Source: JAFEDN01 sp963795715 (lineage in GTDB: Bacteria; Pseudomonadota; Gammaproteobacteria; Coxiellales; Coxiellaceae). Taken from it: a DNA stretch of 64,000 nt. Position 1 is the stretch's first letter. Every line of letters starts with the position of its first letter. Below, piece after piece: positions 54,137 through 62,925 of this stretch. A program made the position numbers and the translations under genes. The stretch is from the NCBI GenBank assembly GCA_963795715.1, contig CAWCIY010000003.1, forward strand, positions 434,001 to 498,000. Reading direction: 5' to 3'. Under the pieces are notes generated by a model that had not been told where the DNA came from, searched no databases, and was given only the letters and a program-made list of their open reading frames with translations.

Positions 54137-55128
54137 AAATAACTGTGTTTTTTAATAATAAGGGCGGCGTAGGAAAAACCTCGTTAATTTATCATTTAAG
54201 TTGGATGTTTGCTGAATTGGGGAAGAGAGTAATTGTTGCAGATTTAGACCCTCAAGCTAATTTGACCAGTATGTTTCTAGATGATGAACGTTTGGAAGAA
54301 ATATGGGAGCATTCAAATAATAATGCTGAAACGATTTACACACATATTCAACCTATAATACAAGGCATCGGTGATATAAAAAATTCAAATCCGGAAAAAA
54401 TTTCAGAGCGTATTGGTTTAATTCCCGGCGATCTTAGGTTGGCTGAATTTGAAGAATATTTATCTGACGCTTGGCCTCGTTGCGCAGATGGTAGACGGCC
54501 AGATGCTTTTCGTACTATTTCCGCTTTTTATCGTGTAATAGAAAATACTGCTAATCAATTTGATGCAGATTTAGCTTTGGTTGATGTAGGTCCTAATCTA
54601 GGTGCAATCAATCGTTCAGCAATTATTTCTTCGGATTGTGTTGTAGTTCCTTTAGCACCTGACTTATTTTCTTTACAAGGACTTAAAAATTTGGGGCCAG
54701 CGTTAGAGCGTTGGCGAGAAGAGTGGCAGGAAAGAATGGCTAAGAGCAAAGATGCAACAATATCCTTGCCTAAGGCTATTATGAAACCTGTTGGTTATAT
54801 TTTGGCCCAATTTAATATCAGAAAAAATCGACCTGTAAGATCTTATCAAAAATGGATGGCTAGAATTCCTGATACATTTAGAGGATCTGTCTTAAATGAA
54901 AAAGAATCCCCCAAATTTAATAAAATTGAAGAAGATCCTTATTGTTTAGCGATTTTAAAGCACTATTATAGTTTAATGCCAATGGCTATGGAGGCGCGAA
55001 AGCCGATGTTTTTTTTAAAACCAGCTGATGGAGCTATCGGTTCACATGTTAAACTAGTAGAAAATTGTTATAAAGATTTTAAAGTACTGGCCCAAAAGCT
55101 ACTGAGTATTATTGAAAATGGTGATTAG
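54133..55128 (+). CDS. ParA-like ATPase in the accessory operon
   Basis: 331 residues from ATG 54133; a TTG four codons earlier is possible. Deviant Walker A NNKGGVGKTSLIYHL, Walker A' VIVADLDPQANLTSMFL, and Walker B LALVDVGPNLGAINR are clear. Beyond this the protein has a long C-terminal half (RSYQKWMARIPDTFRG, MAMEARKPMFFLKPADGAIG) absent from chromosomal ParA. It is not paired with a ParB. ATGA overlap with the AlbA_2 gene, and 9 bp to the nucleotidyltransferase gene, indicate one operon. Confidence 0.85.
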   Translation: MKITVFFNNKGGVGKTSLIYHLSWMFAELGKRVIVADLDPQANLTSMFLDDERLEEIWEHSNNNAETIYTHIQPIIQGIGDIKNSNPEKISERIGLIPGDLRLAEFEEYLSDAWPRCADGRRPDAFRTISAFYRVIENTANQFDADLALVDVGPNLGAINRSAIISSDCVVVPLAPDLFSLQGLKNLGPALERWREEWQERMAKSKDATISLPKAIMKPVGYILAQFNIRKNRPVRSYQKWMARIPDTFRGSVLNEKESPKFNKIEEDPYCLAILKHYYSLMPMAMEARKPMFFLKPADGAIGSHVKLVENCYKDFKVLAQKLLSIIENGD

Positions 55129-55137
55129 CTCGTTCCT

Positions 55138-56010
55138 ATGAAAGATAATATCAATTTTCTGCCTATCGAAAAACAGCAAGAGTTACAGGCTATCGTACAG
55201 GCTATCCGTACCTATCCTGATGTAGAAATGATTATTTTGTTCGGCAGCTACGCACGCGGAGATTGGGTTGAGGAATATGCCGATGACGGCATCCATTTTC
55301 GGTACCAAAGCGATTATGACTTATTAATCATTGTCAAAACGCTTAACTTTTCAGCACAACATCTCTTAGAAGAAGAGATAGAAACAACTACCGAAAATAT
55401 GCCGGGTATCAAAACCCCGGTTTCGCCGATTGTCCATGACATTGTTTTTGTGAATCGTCGTTTAGAAAAAGGACAATACTTTTTCTCTGATATAAAGAGA
55501 CAAGGGATTGTATTATACGATTCTGGGAATTTGAAATTAAAAGAGCCAAAAAAACTCAGCAATAAAGAACGATATAATTTAGCTAAAGACGATTATGAAT
55601 ACAACTTTAAAAACGCTCAAGATTTTTATGACCTTTTTGAATTCTCATTACACCGGAAAAAATTTAATAATGCTGCTTTTTTATTGCATCAGGTCACTGA
55701 ACGGCTTTATACGACCTTACTTTTAGTTTTTACCCGCTATAAGCCTAATACTCATGATTTAGGAAAATTAATAAAAATTATTAACTTGCTGGATCAGCGA
55801 TTAATTAAGATTTTTCCACGAGGTACTTCGGAAGAAAGACGTCGATTTACTCTATTACGCAAGGCCTACGTGGATGCACGTTATAATAAAAATTACGTTA
55901 TTACTGAAGAAGAATTGAATTGGCTTGCAGAACATGTATCTCAACTACAGCAGTTGACGGAAACATTGTGCCAAGAAAAAATGAATAGCTTTTTAGTTGC
56001 GCAGATTTAG
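55138..56010 (+). CDS. Minimal nucleotidyltransferase-HEPN fusion protein
   Basis: 290 residues. MNT domain: FGSYARGDW near residue 35 and SDYDLLII near 60, with a third acidic site at VHDIVFVN. From about residue 150 a helical HEPN domain follows (AAFLLHQVTERLYTTLLLVFTRYKPNTHDLGKL; RKAYVDARYNKNY). MNT-HEPN pairs usually form toxin-antitoxin systems in which MNT adenylylates the HEPN RNase; here they are one chain. The classical RX4-6H motif is not obvious; R-x5-D-A-R-Y is in its place. Confidence 0.82.
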   Translation: MKDNINFLPIEKQQELQAIVQAIRTYPDVEMIILFGSYARGDWVEEYADDGIHFRYQSDYDLLIIVKTLNFSAQHLLEEEIETTTENMPGIKTPVSPIVHDIVFVNRRLEKGQYFFSDIKRQGIVLYDSGNLKLKEPKKLSNKERYNLAKDDYEYNFKNAQDFYDLFEFSLHRKKFNNAAFLLHQVTERLYTTLLLVFTRYKPNTHDLGKLIKIINLLDQRLIKIFPRGTSEERRRFTLLRKAYVDARYNKNYVITEEELNWLAEHVSQLQQLTETLCQEKMNSFLVAQI

Positions 56011-56091
56011 ATTAAAAAAATACGGTATTGTGGTTCGATTGGCAATGTTTTAAGTTGCTGACTACGTTCAGAGCTAAAACAGAGTTCAATC

Positions 56092-57087
56092 ATGACAACA
56101 GTCACCCTTGAATCACCGACACCACTGAAGCATCAATCCCGCGCCGATGCAGATAGTCCTTGGAAACTGGCGCTAGATCTTTATTTTGCAGACTTCATGA
56201 ACTGTTGCTTTACTGATATTGCTCAAGAGATTGATTGGAGCAAAGGCTATGAATTCTTGGATAAAGAGCTGCAAGCGATTACCTATGACGCCGGCATTGG
56301 GCGTCGAATAACTGACAAGCTTGTTAAACTATGGAGAAAAGATCATCAGGAAATTTTTTTCCTTTGTCATTTGGAGGTGCAAAAATACGATAAAACTTTA
56401 CCTGAGCGCATGCTGGTTTATCGTTATCGTATCCGTGACCGTTACCATAAGCCCATTGTTAGCGTCGCTATTTTAATAGATGATAAACTCAACTGGCGGC
56501 CTCATTTTTACCGGGAAACTTGTTACGGTAGCCATTTAGAAATACATTTCTTAGTAGTGAAACTATTGGACTATCGACATCGGCGTGAAGAATTAGCTGC
56601 TATGAATAACCGTTTTGCAACAGTATTGTTAGCCCAACTGGCGGTGTTGGAGACGATGAAGGATCCGCAAGCTCGTTTGAAAGCCAAAACAGCACTCACC
56701 CGTGCTCTTTATGAGAAAGGTTGGGAGAAAAAAGATATCATACAACTCTACACCTTGGTAGATTGGCTAATCACCCTACCTGAAGAGTTTGCGATATATT
56801 ACAATAACGCTATCAAATATATTGAAGAGGAGAAAAAAATGAAAAACGTGAATTATGTAACTACCGCAGAACGCATTGGCCGGCGGGAAGGATTACAAAA
56901 AGGGTTACAGGAAGGCGAAGCCAGAGTGTTAATCCGCCAGTTAGAATTTCGTTTCCAAAAAATCTCTAAGGATCTTCGAGTACGAATCAAAAACGCCGAT
57001 ACAACTACCCTATTGCAATGGGCTGAACGCGTGCTTGATGCCGCCTCTTTGGAGGAAGTGTTTAAAGATTCTGATTCTAATTCGTGA
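56092..57087 (+). CDS. Rpn-family PD-(D/E)XK nuclease / putative transposase
   Basis: 331 residues. The PD-(D/E)XK core shows KGYEFLDKEL, GRRITDKLVKLW, and FFLCHLEVQKYDKTLPERMLVYRYRI with the E-x-Q catalytic motif. The C-terminal half is helical and ends in the charged GRREGLQKGLQEGEARVL region typical of DUF4351/Rpn proteins. Rpn (recombination-promoting nuclease) proteins make DNA breaks that raise RecA-independent recombination; some act against phage. It follows the operon by 81 bp, perhaps independently transcribed. Confidence 0.85.
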   Translation: MTTVTLESPTPLKHQSRADADSPWKLALDLYFADFMNCCFTDIAQEIDWSKGYEFLDKELQAITYDAGIGRRITDKLVKLWRKDHQEIFFLCHLEVQKYDKTLPERMLVYRYRIRDRYHKPIVSVAILIDDKLNWRPHFYRETCYGSHLEIHFLVVKLLDYRHRREELAAMNNRFATVLLAQLAVLETMKDPQARLKAKTALTRALYEKGWEKKDIIQLYTLVDWLITLPEEFAIYYNNAIKYIEEEKKMKNVNYVTTAERIGRREGLQKGLQEGEARVLIRQLEFRFQKISKDLRVRIKNADTTTLLQWAERVLDAASLEEVFKDSDSNS

Positions 57088-57198
57088 TTTAACATTTCCC
57101 GATAAGCCAAGTAAACATTTTTTCCATCCATCCTAAGCCGCATCATAGTTAAGGATTTCTTTTTGATATATGAACTTTACTAAGAAAGGATATGTCTC

Positions 57199-57309
57199 TT
57201 AAATTTCATCCCCGATTATCGGTCGTTTTTTCTTAACTTTTTTTAATGCTTTCTTGTCAGCTAATTTTACTCTAGCCGAATTGCCACTTACCGCCAGCTC
57301 AAGAATCAT
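57199..57309 (-). other. Short unassigned reading frame downstream of the GT9 fragment
   Basis: 36 codons, MILELAVSGNSARVKLADKK then a Lys-rich tail. The first residues recall PIN toxins (DDMILELAVSG) but the rest does not. It overlaps the region between the Rpn gene and the glycosyltransferase remnant and may be debris. Little can be said. Confidence 0.2.
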
Positions 57310-57316
57310 ATCATCA

Positions 57317-57496
57317 TTAGAAAGTCACGCAACTGATTAATTTAAGATTATAACTGGTCACTTCAAATCCATTGCACCTTAGATTATGTGAAATCACCAT
57401 GGAAATTAAACAATCCCCTAATTTGGGCGACATGAAAAAAGCGATTTTTTTAACACCCTCTAGAGAAACTTGATCGTGATTCTTATTAAGAGCCAT
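57317..57496 (-). pseudogene. Truncated copy of the GT9 glycosyltransferase
   Basis: 59 codons beginning MALNKNHDQVSLEGVKKIAF. From VSLEGVKKIAFFMSPKLGDCLISMVISHNLRCNGFEVT it is collinear with residues 6-43 of the full gene at 1984-2919 (QPVSLKNIKSIAFIASPRLGDCLISMVVSHNLRRNGFKIT). After that the similarity ends and a stop appears. It lies 6 bp after the CBS stop on the same strand. A duplicated 5' fragment, or the survivor of a deletion that accompanied arrival of the island. Confidence 0.75.
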
Positions 57497-57502
57497 CAGT
57501 GA

Positions 57503-58456
57503 TCACTCTGTGAAGCCTTGCTTGCGCATCCATTCATCATCCACAAATTTAGTCAGATAATTACGGATCGAATCTGGCAAAATAACTAAGCAACTTTGAT
57601 TTTTACTTAATTTTTTTGCGGCCTGGAGCGCGGCCCAGACTGCGCCGCCGGAAGACCCGCCGACCAGTAAACCTTCTTCTTTAATTAAACGTCTTGCCAT
57701 TAGGAAAGAATCACGGTCATTAATTTTGATATAACGATCGATTAAGCTATTATCTAAAACATCTGGTATGAAATCATAGCCAATGCCTTCCACCAAGTAG
57801 GATTTGATTTCAGTTCCCCCTCCTAAAATGGAGCCAATGGGGTCGACACCCACAATTTCGATTTTGGGGTTATATTCTTTCAAGCGTTTGGCGACCCCGG
57901 TAATAGTCCCGCCGGTACCTACGCTCATAACCACCATATCCAAATCCTGGCCCAAATCGGAAATAATTTCTTGGGCGGTGCCAAAATAATGTGCTTTAGG
58001 ATTATTCGGGTTGCCATATTGATCTAAAATATAAGCCCGGGGGATTTCTTGTTGCAATCTTTTAGCTAAAGAAATATGACTTTCTGGAGAATGAGAAGGC
58101 ACGTCAGTTGGCGTTCGGTAAATTTTTGCGCCAAGCGCTTCCAGGACTAATTGCTTTTCCCGGCTCATTTTTTCTGGCATGGTGATGATAACACGATAGC
58201 CTTTAACTGCCCCGGCCAGGGCAATTCCGATCCCGGTATTTCCCGAAGTGGGTTCAATTAAAGTATCCCCGGGTTTTATTTTTCCTTCTTTTTCGGCTTG
58301 TTCCACCATGAAATAGCCAATGCGGTCTTTAACAGAACCACCTGGATTCAAAAACTCGCACTTAGCGTACAATTGGCAGGAGATCTGAGCAGCTACACGG
58401 TGCAGTTTTACAATCGGTGTTTTACCGATGGCGCCTAAAATATTTTCAAAAATCAT
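57503..58456 (-). CDS. Cystathionine beta-synthase-type PLP enzyme (no CBS domain)
   Basis: 317 residues from ATG 58456 (GAGG six bases upstream); an in-frame upstream ATG at 58489 has no clear RBS. Fold-type II PLP enzyme: lysine 43 in GGSVKDRIG, EPTSGNTGIG near 68, GTGGTITGVAKRLKE and the C-terminal VDDEWMRKQGF, which is typical of CBS rather than CysK. It lacks the regulatory CBS pair. It makes cystathionine from homocysteine and serine. In relatives it usually adjoins the gamma-lyase; here they are 4.5 kb apart with the accessory island between. Confidence 0.88.
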   Translation of the reverse strand: MIFENILGAIGKTPIVKLHRVAAQISCQLYAKCEFLNPGGSVKDRIGYFMVEQAEKEGKIKPGDTLIEPTSGNTGIGIALAGAVKGYRVIITMPEKMSREKQLVLEALGAKIYRTPTDVPSHSPESHISLAKRLQQEIPRAYILDQYGNPNNPKAHYFGTAQEIISDLGQDLDMVVMSVGTGGTITGVAKRLKEYNPKIEIVGVDPIGSILGGGTEIKSYLVEGIGYDFIPDVLDNSLIDRYIKINDRDSFLMARRLIKEEGLLVGGSSGGAVWAALQAAKKLSKNQSCLVILPDSIRNYLTKFVDDEWMRKQGFTE

Positions 58457-58529
58457 GATCGCCTCATTATTTTTACGGGGTATTGGCATTTACTAAATTA
58501 TAGTAGCATACATAAACCGCAAGATCACA

Positions 58530-58830
58530 GGAGCAGCAATTCCCGGTTAACGGGAATTGACTCTACGCGATGGGGGGGTGAAGCGAGACCGACAGTCCAG
58601 TGGACTGTCGCAGCTCGCTGAACACCCACACAAGGAAGTGCGGGCTGGTTACGGCTCCATGGATGGTTGCGTGCAAGCAACCTTCCTTGGAGCAATGTTC
58701 AGCCCGACCATCCTTGGCCGGGCGCTCGCCGGGAAAACAGTCCACTGGACTGTTTTCTATTTCCGGCTCGCCCAATGCGCAGGATATAAACAAACGAAGC
58801 AATTCTCGCCCTTGGGCGGGAATTGCTATC
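58530..58830. repeat. Structured repeat block upstream of ubiK
   Basis: Two copies of the CAATTCCCG hairpin bound it (58534-58558 and 58799-58828). Inside are palindromes GACAGTCCAGTGGACTGTC (58598-58616) and AACAGTCCACTGGACTGTT (58736-58754). The block fills most of the 388-bp gap; a long frame through it in phase with ubiK is an artefact of the GC-rich repeat. Confidence 0.6.
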
Positions 58831-58844
58831 ACAGGAGAATGTCT

Positions 58845-59090
58845 ATGAATGCAAAAGATATCAATCAATGGGTACAACAAATTCTGGCTGCTTTACCTCC
58901 CGGGTTGCAGCAATTGCCTCAAAATATTCAGCAACAACTACGAGAAGCCATCTCGACGACCCTCAGTAAGTGTGACTTAGTGACTCGCGAGGAATTTGAT
59001 GCTCAAACGGGGGTATTATTAAAAACCAGAGCCAAACTCGAACAACTAGAAAAGAAATTGCAGCAACTGGAAGGACGCATAACCGAGTAA
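58845..59090 (+). CDS. ubiK: UbiK/BMFP accessory factor
   Basis: 81 residues. ATG 58845 has AGGAGA eight bases upstream; the frame continues upstream through a repeat but without family sequence. NQWVQQILAALPPGLQQLPQNIQQQLREAI then a coiled-coil end (LKTRAKLEQLEKKLQQLE). UbiK helps ubiquinone synthesis under oxic conditions and sits next to comM (yifB) in many gammaproteobacteria. Its last codon overlaps the comM ATG. Confidence 0.88.
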   Translation: MNAKDINQWVQQILAALPPGLQQLPQNIQQQLREAISTTLSKCDLVTREEFDAQTGVLLKTRAKLEQLEKKLQQLEGRITE

Positions 59091-60595
59091 TGTATTTAGC
59101 CATAATAAACAGCAGAGCCAGTTCCGGAATCCAAGCTTTGCCGGTTGTGATCGAGGTTCATTTATCAAAAGGCTTACCAGGGTTGAGTATTGTTGGATTA
59201 CCGGAAACTGCAGTCAAAGAAAGCCGGCATAGAGTACGAAGCGCCGTAATTAATAGTGGCTTTGAATTTCCGACCCGAAGGATTACAGTGAATTTGGCCC
59301 CTGCGGATTTACCCAAAGAAGGAGGCTGCTTTGATCTTCCCATTGCTTTAGGAATATTGGCGGCGTCGGGGCAAATACCCTTTCAAAGTTTATCGGGATA
59401 TGAAATCGTAGGGGAGTTAGGGTTGTCAGGGGAATTGAGAGCTTGCCGAGGGATACTGCCTTTAGCAATAGCCGCTAGAGCTGTTAGCCGAAGTATTATC
59501 ATTCCCACAGTCAATCTAGAAGAATGCCGTTTTGTCAAACAGTTGACAGCTTTTGGGGCTTCACATCTTACAGAAGTGTGCGCGCATTTAGCTGGAAGCA
59601 TAACACTCTCTTCAGTGCTCGTGGAGCATTTACCTCCTCTGAGCAATGCCAGCGAGCCGGATCTTGCCCAGGTTCAAGGACAACCACAAGCACGGCGTGC
59701 ATTAGAAATTGCAGCAGCAGGGAGACATAGTTTGCTGATGGTGGGAACGCCTGGTTCAGGAAAAACTATGTTGGCAACCAGGTTGCCGGGTTTACTCCCT
59801 CCAATGAGTGAGGAAGAAGCATTAGAGGTTGCCACGGTTTATTCAACCAGTAAATTGGGATTTAACTATCAACAATGGCAAAAAAGGCCGTTTCGTGCTC
59901 CACATCACACTGCTTCAGGCGCGGCTTTAGTGGGTGGGAGCAATCCTCCTGCTCCTGGAGAAATTTCTTTAGCACATCATGGGGTTTTATTTTTAGATGA
60001 ATTACCTGAATTTGCCCGCACCGTATTGGAAAATTTAAGAGAACCTTTGGAAGCAGGCAAGGTGGCTATTTCACGTGCCAGCCATCAAACGGTTTATCCT
60101 TCGTTATTTCAATTGGTTGCTGCTATGAATCCATGTCCTTGCGGGTATTTTGGTGATGGCAGAGAACGTTGTCGTTGTAGCATAGATCAAATAAAACGCT
60201 ATCAGCAAAAAATTTCGGGTCCACTTTTAGACCGAATTGATATTCATTTAACCGTTCAACCATTGCCAGCTAAAATGCTCATTCAATCGTCATCTTCCAA
60301 TGAGAGTAGCGCCAAGGTGCGTGAGCGAGTAAGTCAAGCACATAGAATACAGCAGGATCGGCAAGGCAAGCTGAATGTAGCTTTAAATTCTGAAGAGATT
60401 TTACGTTACTGCGCCTTGCGACTCGAAGATCAGCAGTTTCTTGGCGCCACGGTGGAAAAATTAGGCTTTTCGGCAAGGGCTTACCATCGTATATTGAAAC
60501 TGGCTCGGACAATCGCAGATTTAGAAAAAAATCACTTGGTAGATCGTAATCATTTAGAGGAAGCTATTTGTTATCGACGAGTCTTAATGATATAG
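59090..60595 (+). CDS. comM: Mg chelatase-like AAA ATPase ComM/YifB
   Basis: 501 residues. An N-terminal LonB-like region (VVIEVHLSKGLPGLSIVGLPETAVKES) precedes the AAA+ core: Walker A VGTPGSGKTMLATRLPG near 222, Walker B GVLFLDELPEF and arginine-finger RASHQTVYPS. The C-terminal zinc cluster (NPCPCGYFGDGRERCRCS) is complete. ComM is a branch-migration helicase that promotes natural transformation. Complete, so natural competence is plausible for this organism. Confidence 0.94.
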   Translation: MYLAIINSRASSGIQALPVVIEVHLSKGLPGLSIVGLPETAVKESRHRVRSAVINSGFEFPTRRITVNLAPADLPKEGGCFDLPIALGILAASGQIPFQSLSGYEIVGELGLSGELRACRGILPLAIAARAVSRSIIIPTVNLEECRFVKQLTAFGASHLTEVCAHLAGSITLSSVLVEHLPPLSNASEPDLAQVQGQPQARRALEIAAAGRHSLLMVGTPGSGKTMLATRLPGLLPPMSEEEALEVATVYSTSKLGFNYQQWQKRPFRAPHHTASGAALVGGSNPPAPGEISLAHHGVLFLDELPEFARTVLENLREPLEAGKVAISRASHQTVYPSLFQLVAAMNPCPCGYFGDGRERCRCSIDQIKRYQQKISGPLLDRIDIHLTVQPLPAKMLIQSSSSNESSAKVRERVSQAHRIQQDRQGKLNVALNSEEILRYCALRLEDQQFLGATVEKLGFSARAYHRILKLARTIADLEKNHLVDRNHLEEAICYRRVLMI

Positions 60596-60628
60596 TAAAA
60601 TTGGTTAAGTCACAGGAAGAGGAAGAAT

Positions 60629-60973
60629 ATGGAAGATATTTTGCCTGTCATTGATTTAGATTTAGGCGCTAAAATACTCAATACCGATATCGAAACCGCT
60701 AAAAAGATGGTTGAGGAATTAATCACTTTACTGCCTAAAAATTTAGAAGATTTAAAAAACGCATACAAAACTGAAGATTTAAAAAAGATAAAGGATATTG
60801 CCCATTTCATCCTCGGGGGCAGTTGTTATTGCGGGACTCCTCGCTTAAAAGCGGCAGCCATGGCCTTGGAAAAAAAAGCAAAAGCCAGCCATTCTATTGA
60901 AATGGTTACGCCCGACTACGAAAACTTATGTTTAGAGATAAAAAAATTAATTTCTGCAGCAGCTGAGATTTAA
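60629..60973 (+). CDS. Hpt domain phosphotransfer protein
   Basis: 114 residues, one HPt helical bundle. The phospho-accepting histidine is H59 in IKDIAHFILGGSCYCGTPRLK, matching the (H)xLxGxxxYCGxxxL pattern. It is the stand-alone intermediate between a hybrid kinase and a response regulator. A hybrid kinase lacking its own HPt lies convergently 15 bp away, so the two are probably partners. Confidence 0.88.
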   Translation: MEDILPVIDLDLGAKILNTDIETAKKMVEELITLLPKNLEDLKNAYKTEDLKKIKDIAHFILGGSCYCGTPRLKAAAMALEKKAKASHSIEMVTPDYENLCLEIKKLISAAAEI

Positions 60974-60988
60974 CCTAGATTCTAAACT

Positions 60989-62878
60989 TTATTTTTTTAT
61001 GCAGTAACTATCCAAAATTTGAATCAGTTTTTCTTTAACGATCGGTTTGGTTAAAATGGCATCTGCACCTGCTTCCATACATTGATTAAAATCTTCCTCG
61101 CCCACATGTGCTGTTAAGGCAACAATCGGTGTTTTTGACTTCTTAGATTTCTTTTGTTCCATTTTGCGAATCAGTTCAATTGTTTCAAAGCCATTCATTT
61201 CTGGAAGCCCGATATCCATCAAAATGAGGTGATAGCGGTTCTTTTTTAACATTTCGATGGCCTTTTTACCGCTTTCGGCTATATCTGTTTCGCAGCCAAG
61301 TTCTTCAAGCATACTCTTAATCACTTTTTGATTCAGGACATTGTCTTCAACTACCAGAATTTTAGGAGTGTAGTCACGTTTGAAAATAGAAGTTGCTTTG
61401 TATTCAGGAGCTGCTTCTTTCAAAGGAATAGTAAACCAAAAACGCGAGCCTTTGCGAAATTCACTTTCGACTCCGATTTTACCATGCATTGCTTCCACAA
61501 GTGATTTTACGATTGCCAAGCCCAAACCTGTTCCTAGAAAACGACGATTATAAGTCGATTCTACCTGCATAAAACGTTCAAAAATCATATCTTGGTGTTT
61601 ACGGGCAATTCCAATACCTGTGTCTTGCACAGAAAATTTAAATAAATGATAATTTTTCTTGCGTTCCGCCTGAATGGTAATCTTTATCTGCCCTTTTGCA
61701 GTAAATTTTACGGCGTTGCTTAATAAATTTAACAAAATTTGACGAATACGCAAGCCATCACCTAAAACCATTTTTGGAATTTTCCCTTTGTATTCAACGA
61801 TTAGATTTATACGCTTCTCAGCAATTTTGTATTGAATGATATCGCATACCGCGTGTATTAACTGGGTTAAATCTAAAGGCGCAGGATTTATCTCAAGTTT
61901 ATGCTCTTCTAATTTAGAGTAATCTAATATATCATTAATTAATTCTAATAAATTATTACCAGACATTTGAATTATTTCAACGCATTCAAGCTGTTCAGGG
62001 GTCAGTTTTTCCTCGGACTTCAAAATTTGCGTCATGCCCAAAATAGCATTCATGGGGGTGCGTATTTCATGACTGATGGTGGCTATGAAACTGGCTTTGG
62101 CCCAATTAGCCGATTCCGCTTTTTCTTTAGCATAAATTAATTCCTTTTGTGTCCTTTTAAGTTCAGAAATATCTAGGGATGTGCCTATTATTCCAATGAC
62201 ATTATTTTCTTCATCTTGCAATGGAGATTTGAAAGATAAATAAATTATTTCAACTTCATCATTTTTACTAATTTCTTCTACGACAAGAGTTTCTCCAGTA
62301 GTTATGACCTTAAGATCATTTTTTCGTATTTGCTGTGCATCTTTTTTGGGCCACAATTCACTGTCTTTTTTACCGATGGCTTCTTCTGGAGTTAATTTTA
62401 AGGTTTCACACCAAAATTTATTAACCCCTAAATAACGACCTTCTCGATCTTTCCAATAAATGAATCCAGGCGTTGAATCGATGATATTTTGTAGTAGCCG
62501 ATTCACATTAGCAAATTCATTTATTGCTTTGTTAGTTTGAATATGCCAGTCGATTTGGTTTTCTATGGTGCCTAATAAAAGATAAGCTTTAGTTTTGCCT
62601 CGATTGTCTTTAATTGCATGGGCTATAAATTTTACGGGCTTTGTTTTTTTTGGAAATTTAAAAGTGAAAGCTTGGCCATGCAAAAAAGCATTTTTTATTT
62701 TCTTTGTTGAGAGTAGTCTAGCAATTAATACTTCTTTTGGTATATGCTGATAATCTGAGAAGTAGGCATATGCGACTGGGTTAATATCGATTATCTCCAG
62801 AGATCGGGAAAGCAAAATTAAAATTTCATTGCTGTTTTCCCATAAAAACCGAGCCCAAGACGGAAGAATTTTTACCAT
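60989..62878 (-). CDS. PAS-containing hybrid sensor histidine kinase
   Basis: 629 residues, no TM segment: a soluble sensor. Two PAS-like regions (about 10-110 and 125-245; FIYWKDREGRYLGVNKFW), then HisKA with ISHEIRTPMNAILGM near residue 270, HATPase with NLLSNAVKFT, DTGIGI and GTGLGLAIVKSLV, and a C-terminal receiver (about 505-625) with LILMDIGLPEMNGFE carrying the phospho-Asp. Topologically like BarA/ArcB-class kinases but without HPt; that function is supplied by the neighbouring Hpt protein (inference). Confidence 0.92.
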   Translation of the reverse strand: MVKILPSWARFLWENSNEILILLSRSLEIIDINPVAYAYFSDYQHIPKEVLIARLLSTKKIKNAFLHGQAFTFKFPKKTKPVKFIAHAIKDNRGKTKAYLLLGTIENQIDWHIQTNKAINEFANVNRLLQNIIDSTPGFIYWKDREGRYLGVNKFWCETLKLTPEEAIGKKDSELWPKKDAQQIRKNDLKVITTGETLVVEEISKNDEVEIIYLSFKSPLQDEENNVIGIIGTSLDISELKRTQKELIYAKEKAESANWAKASFIATISHEIRTPMNAILGMTQILKSEEKLTPEQLECVEIIQMSGNNLLELINDILDYSKLEEHKLEINPAPLDLTQLIHAVCDIIQYKIAEKRINLIVEYKGKIPKMVLGDGLRIRQILLNLLSNAVKFTAKGQIKITIQAERKKNYHLFKFSVQDTGIGIARKHQDMIFERFMQVESTYNRRFLGTGLGLAIVKSLVEAMHGKIGVESEFRKGSRFWFTIPLKEAAPEYKATSIFKRDYTPKILVVEDNVLNQKVIKSMLEELGCETDIAESGKKAIEMLKKNRYHLILMDIGLPEMNGFETIELIRKMEQKKSKKSKTPIVALTAHVGEEDFNQCMEAGADAILTKPIVKEKLIQILDSYCIKK

Positions 62879-62925
62879 GCTACTCTCCTAATCTAGTATT
62901 ATAACCTTTAATATAGGGAACTCAA

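Noticed and set aside
54133..55128. ParA of a plasmid partition system
   Set aside because: No ParB or centromere repeats are next to it and it has a distinct extended C-terminus.
58557..58844. N-terminal extension of ubiK through the repeat block
   Set aside because: The extra residues arise from the GC-rich repeat, match no family, and a good RBS precedes ATG 58845.
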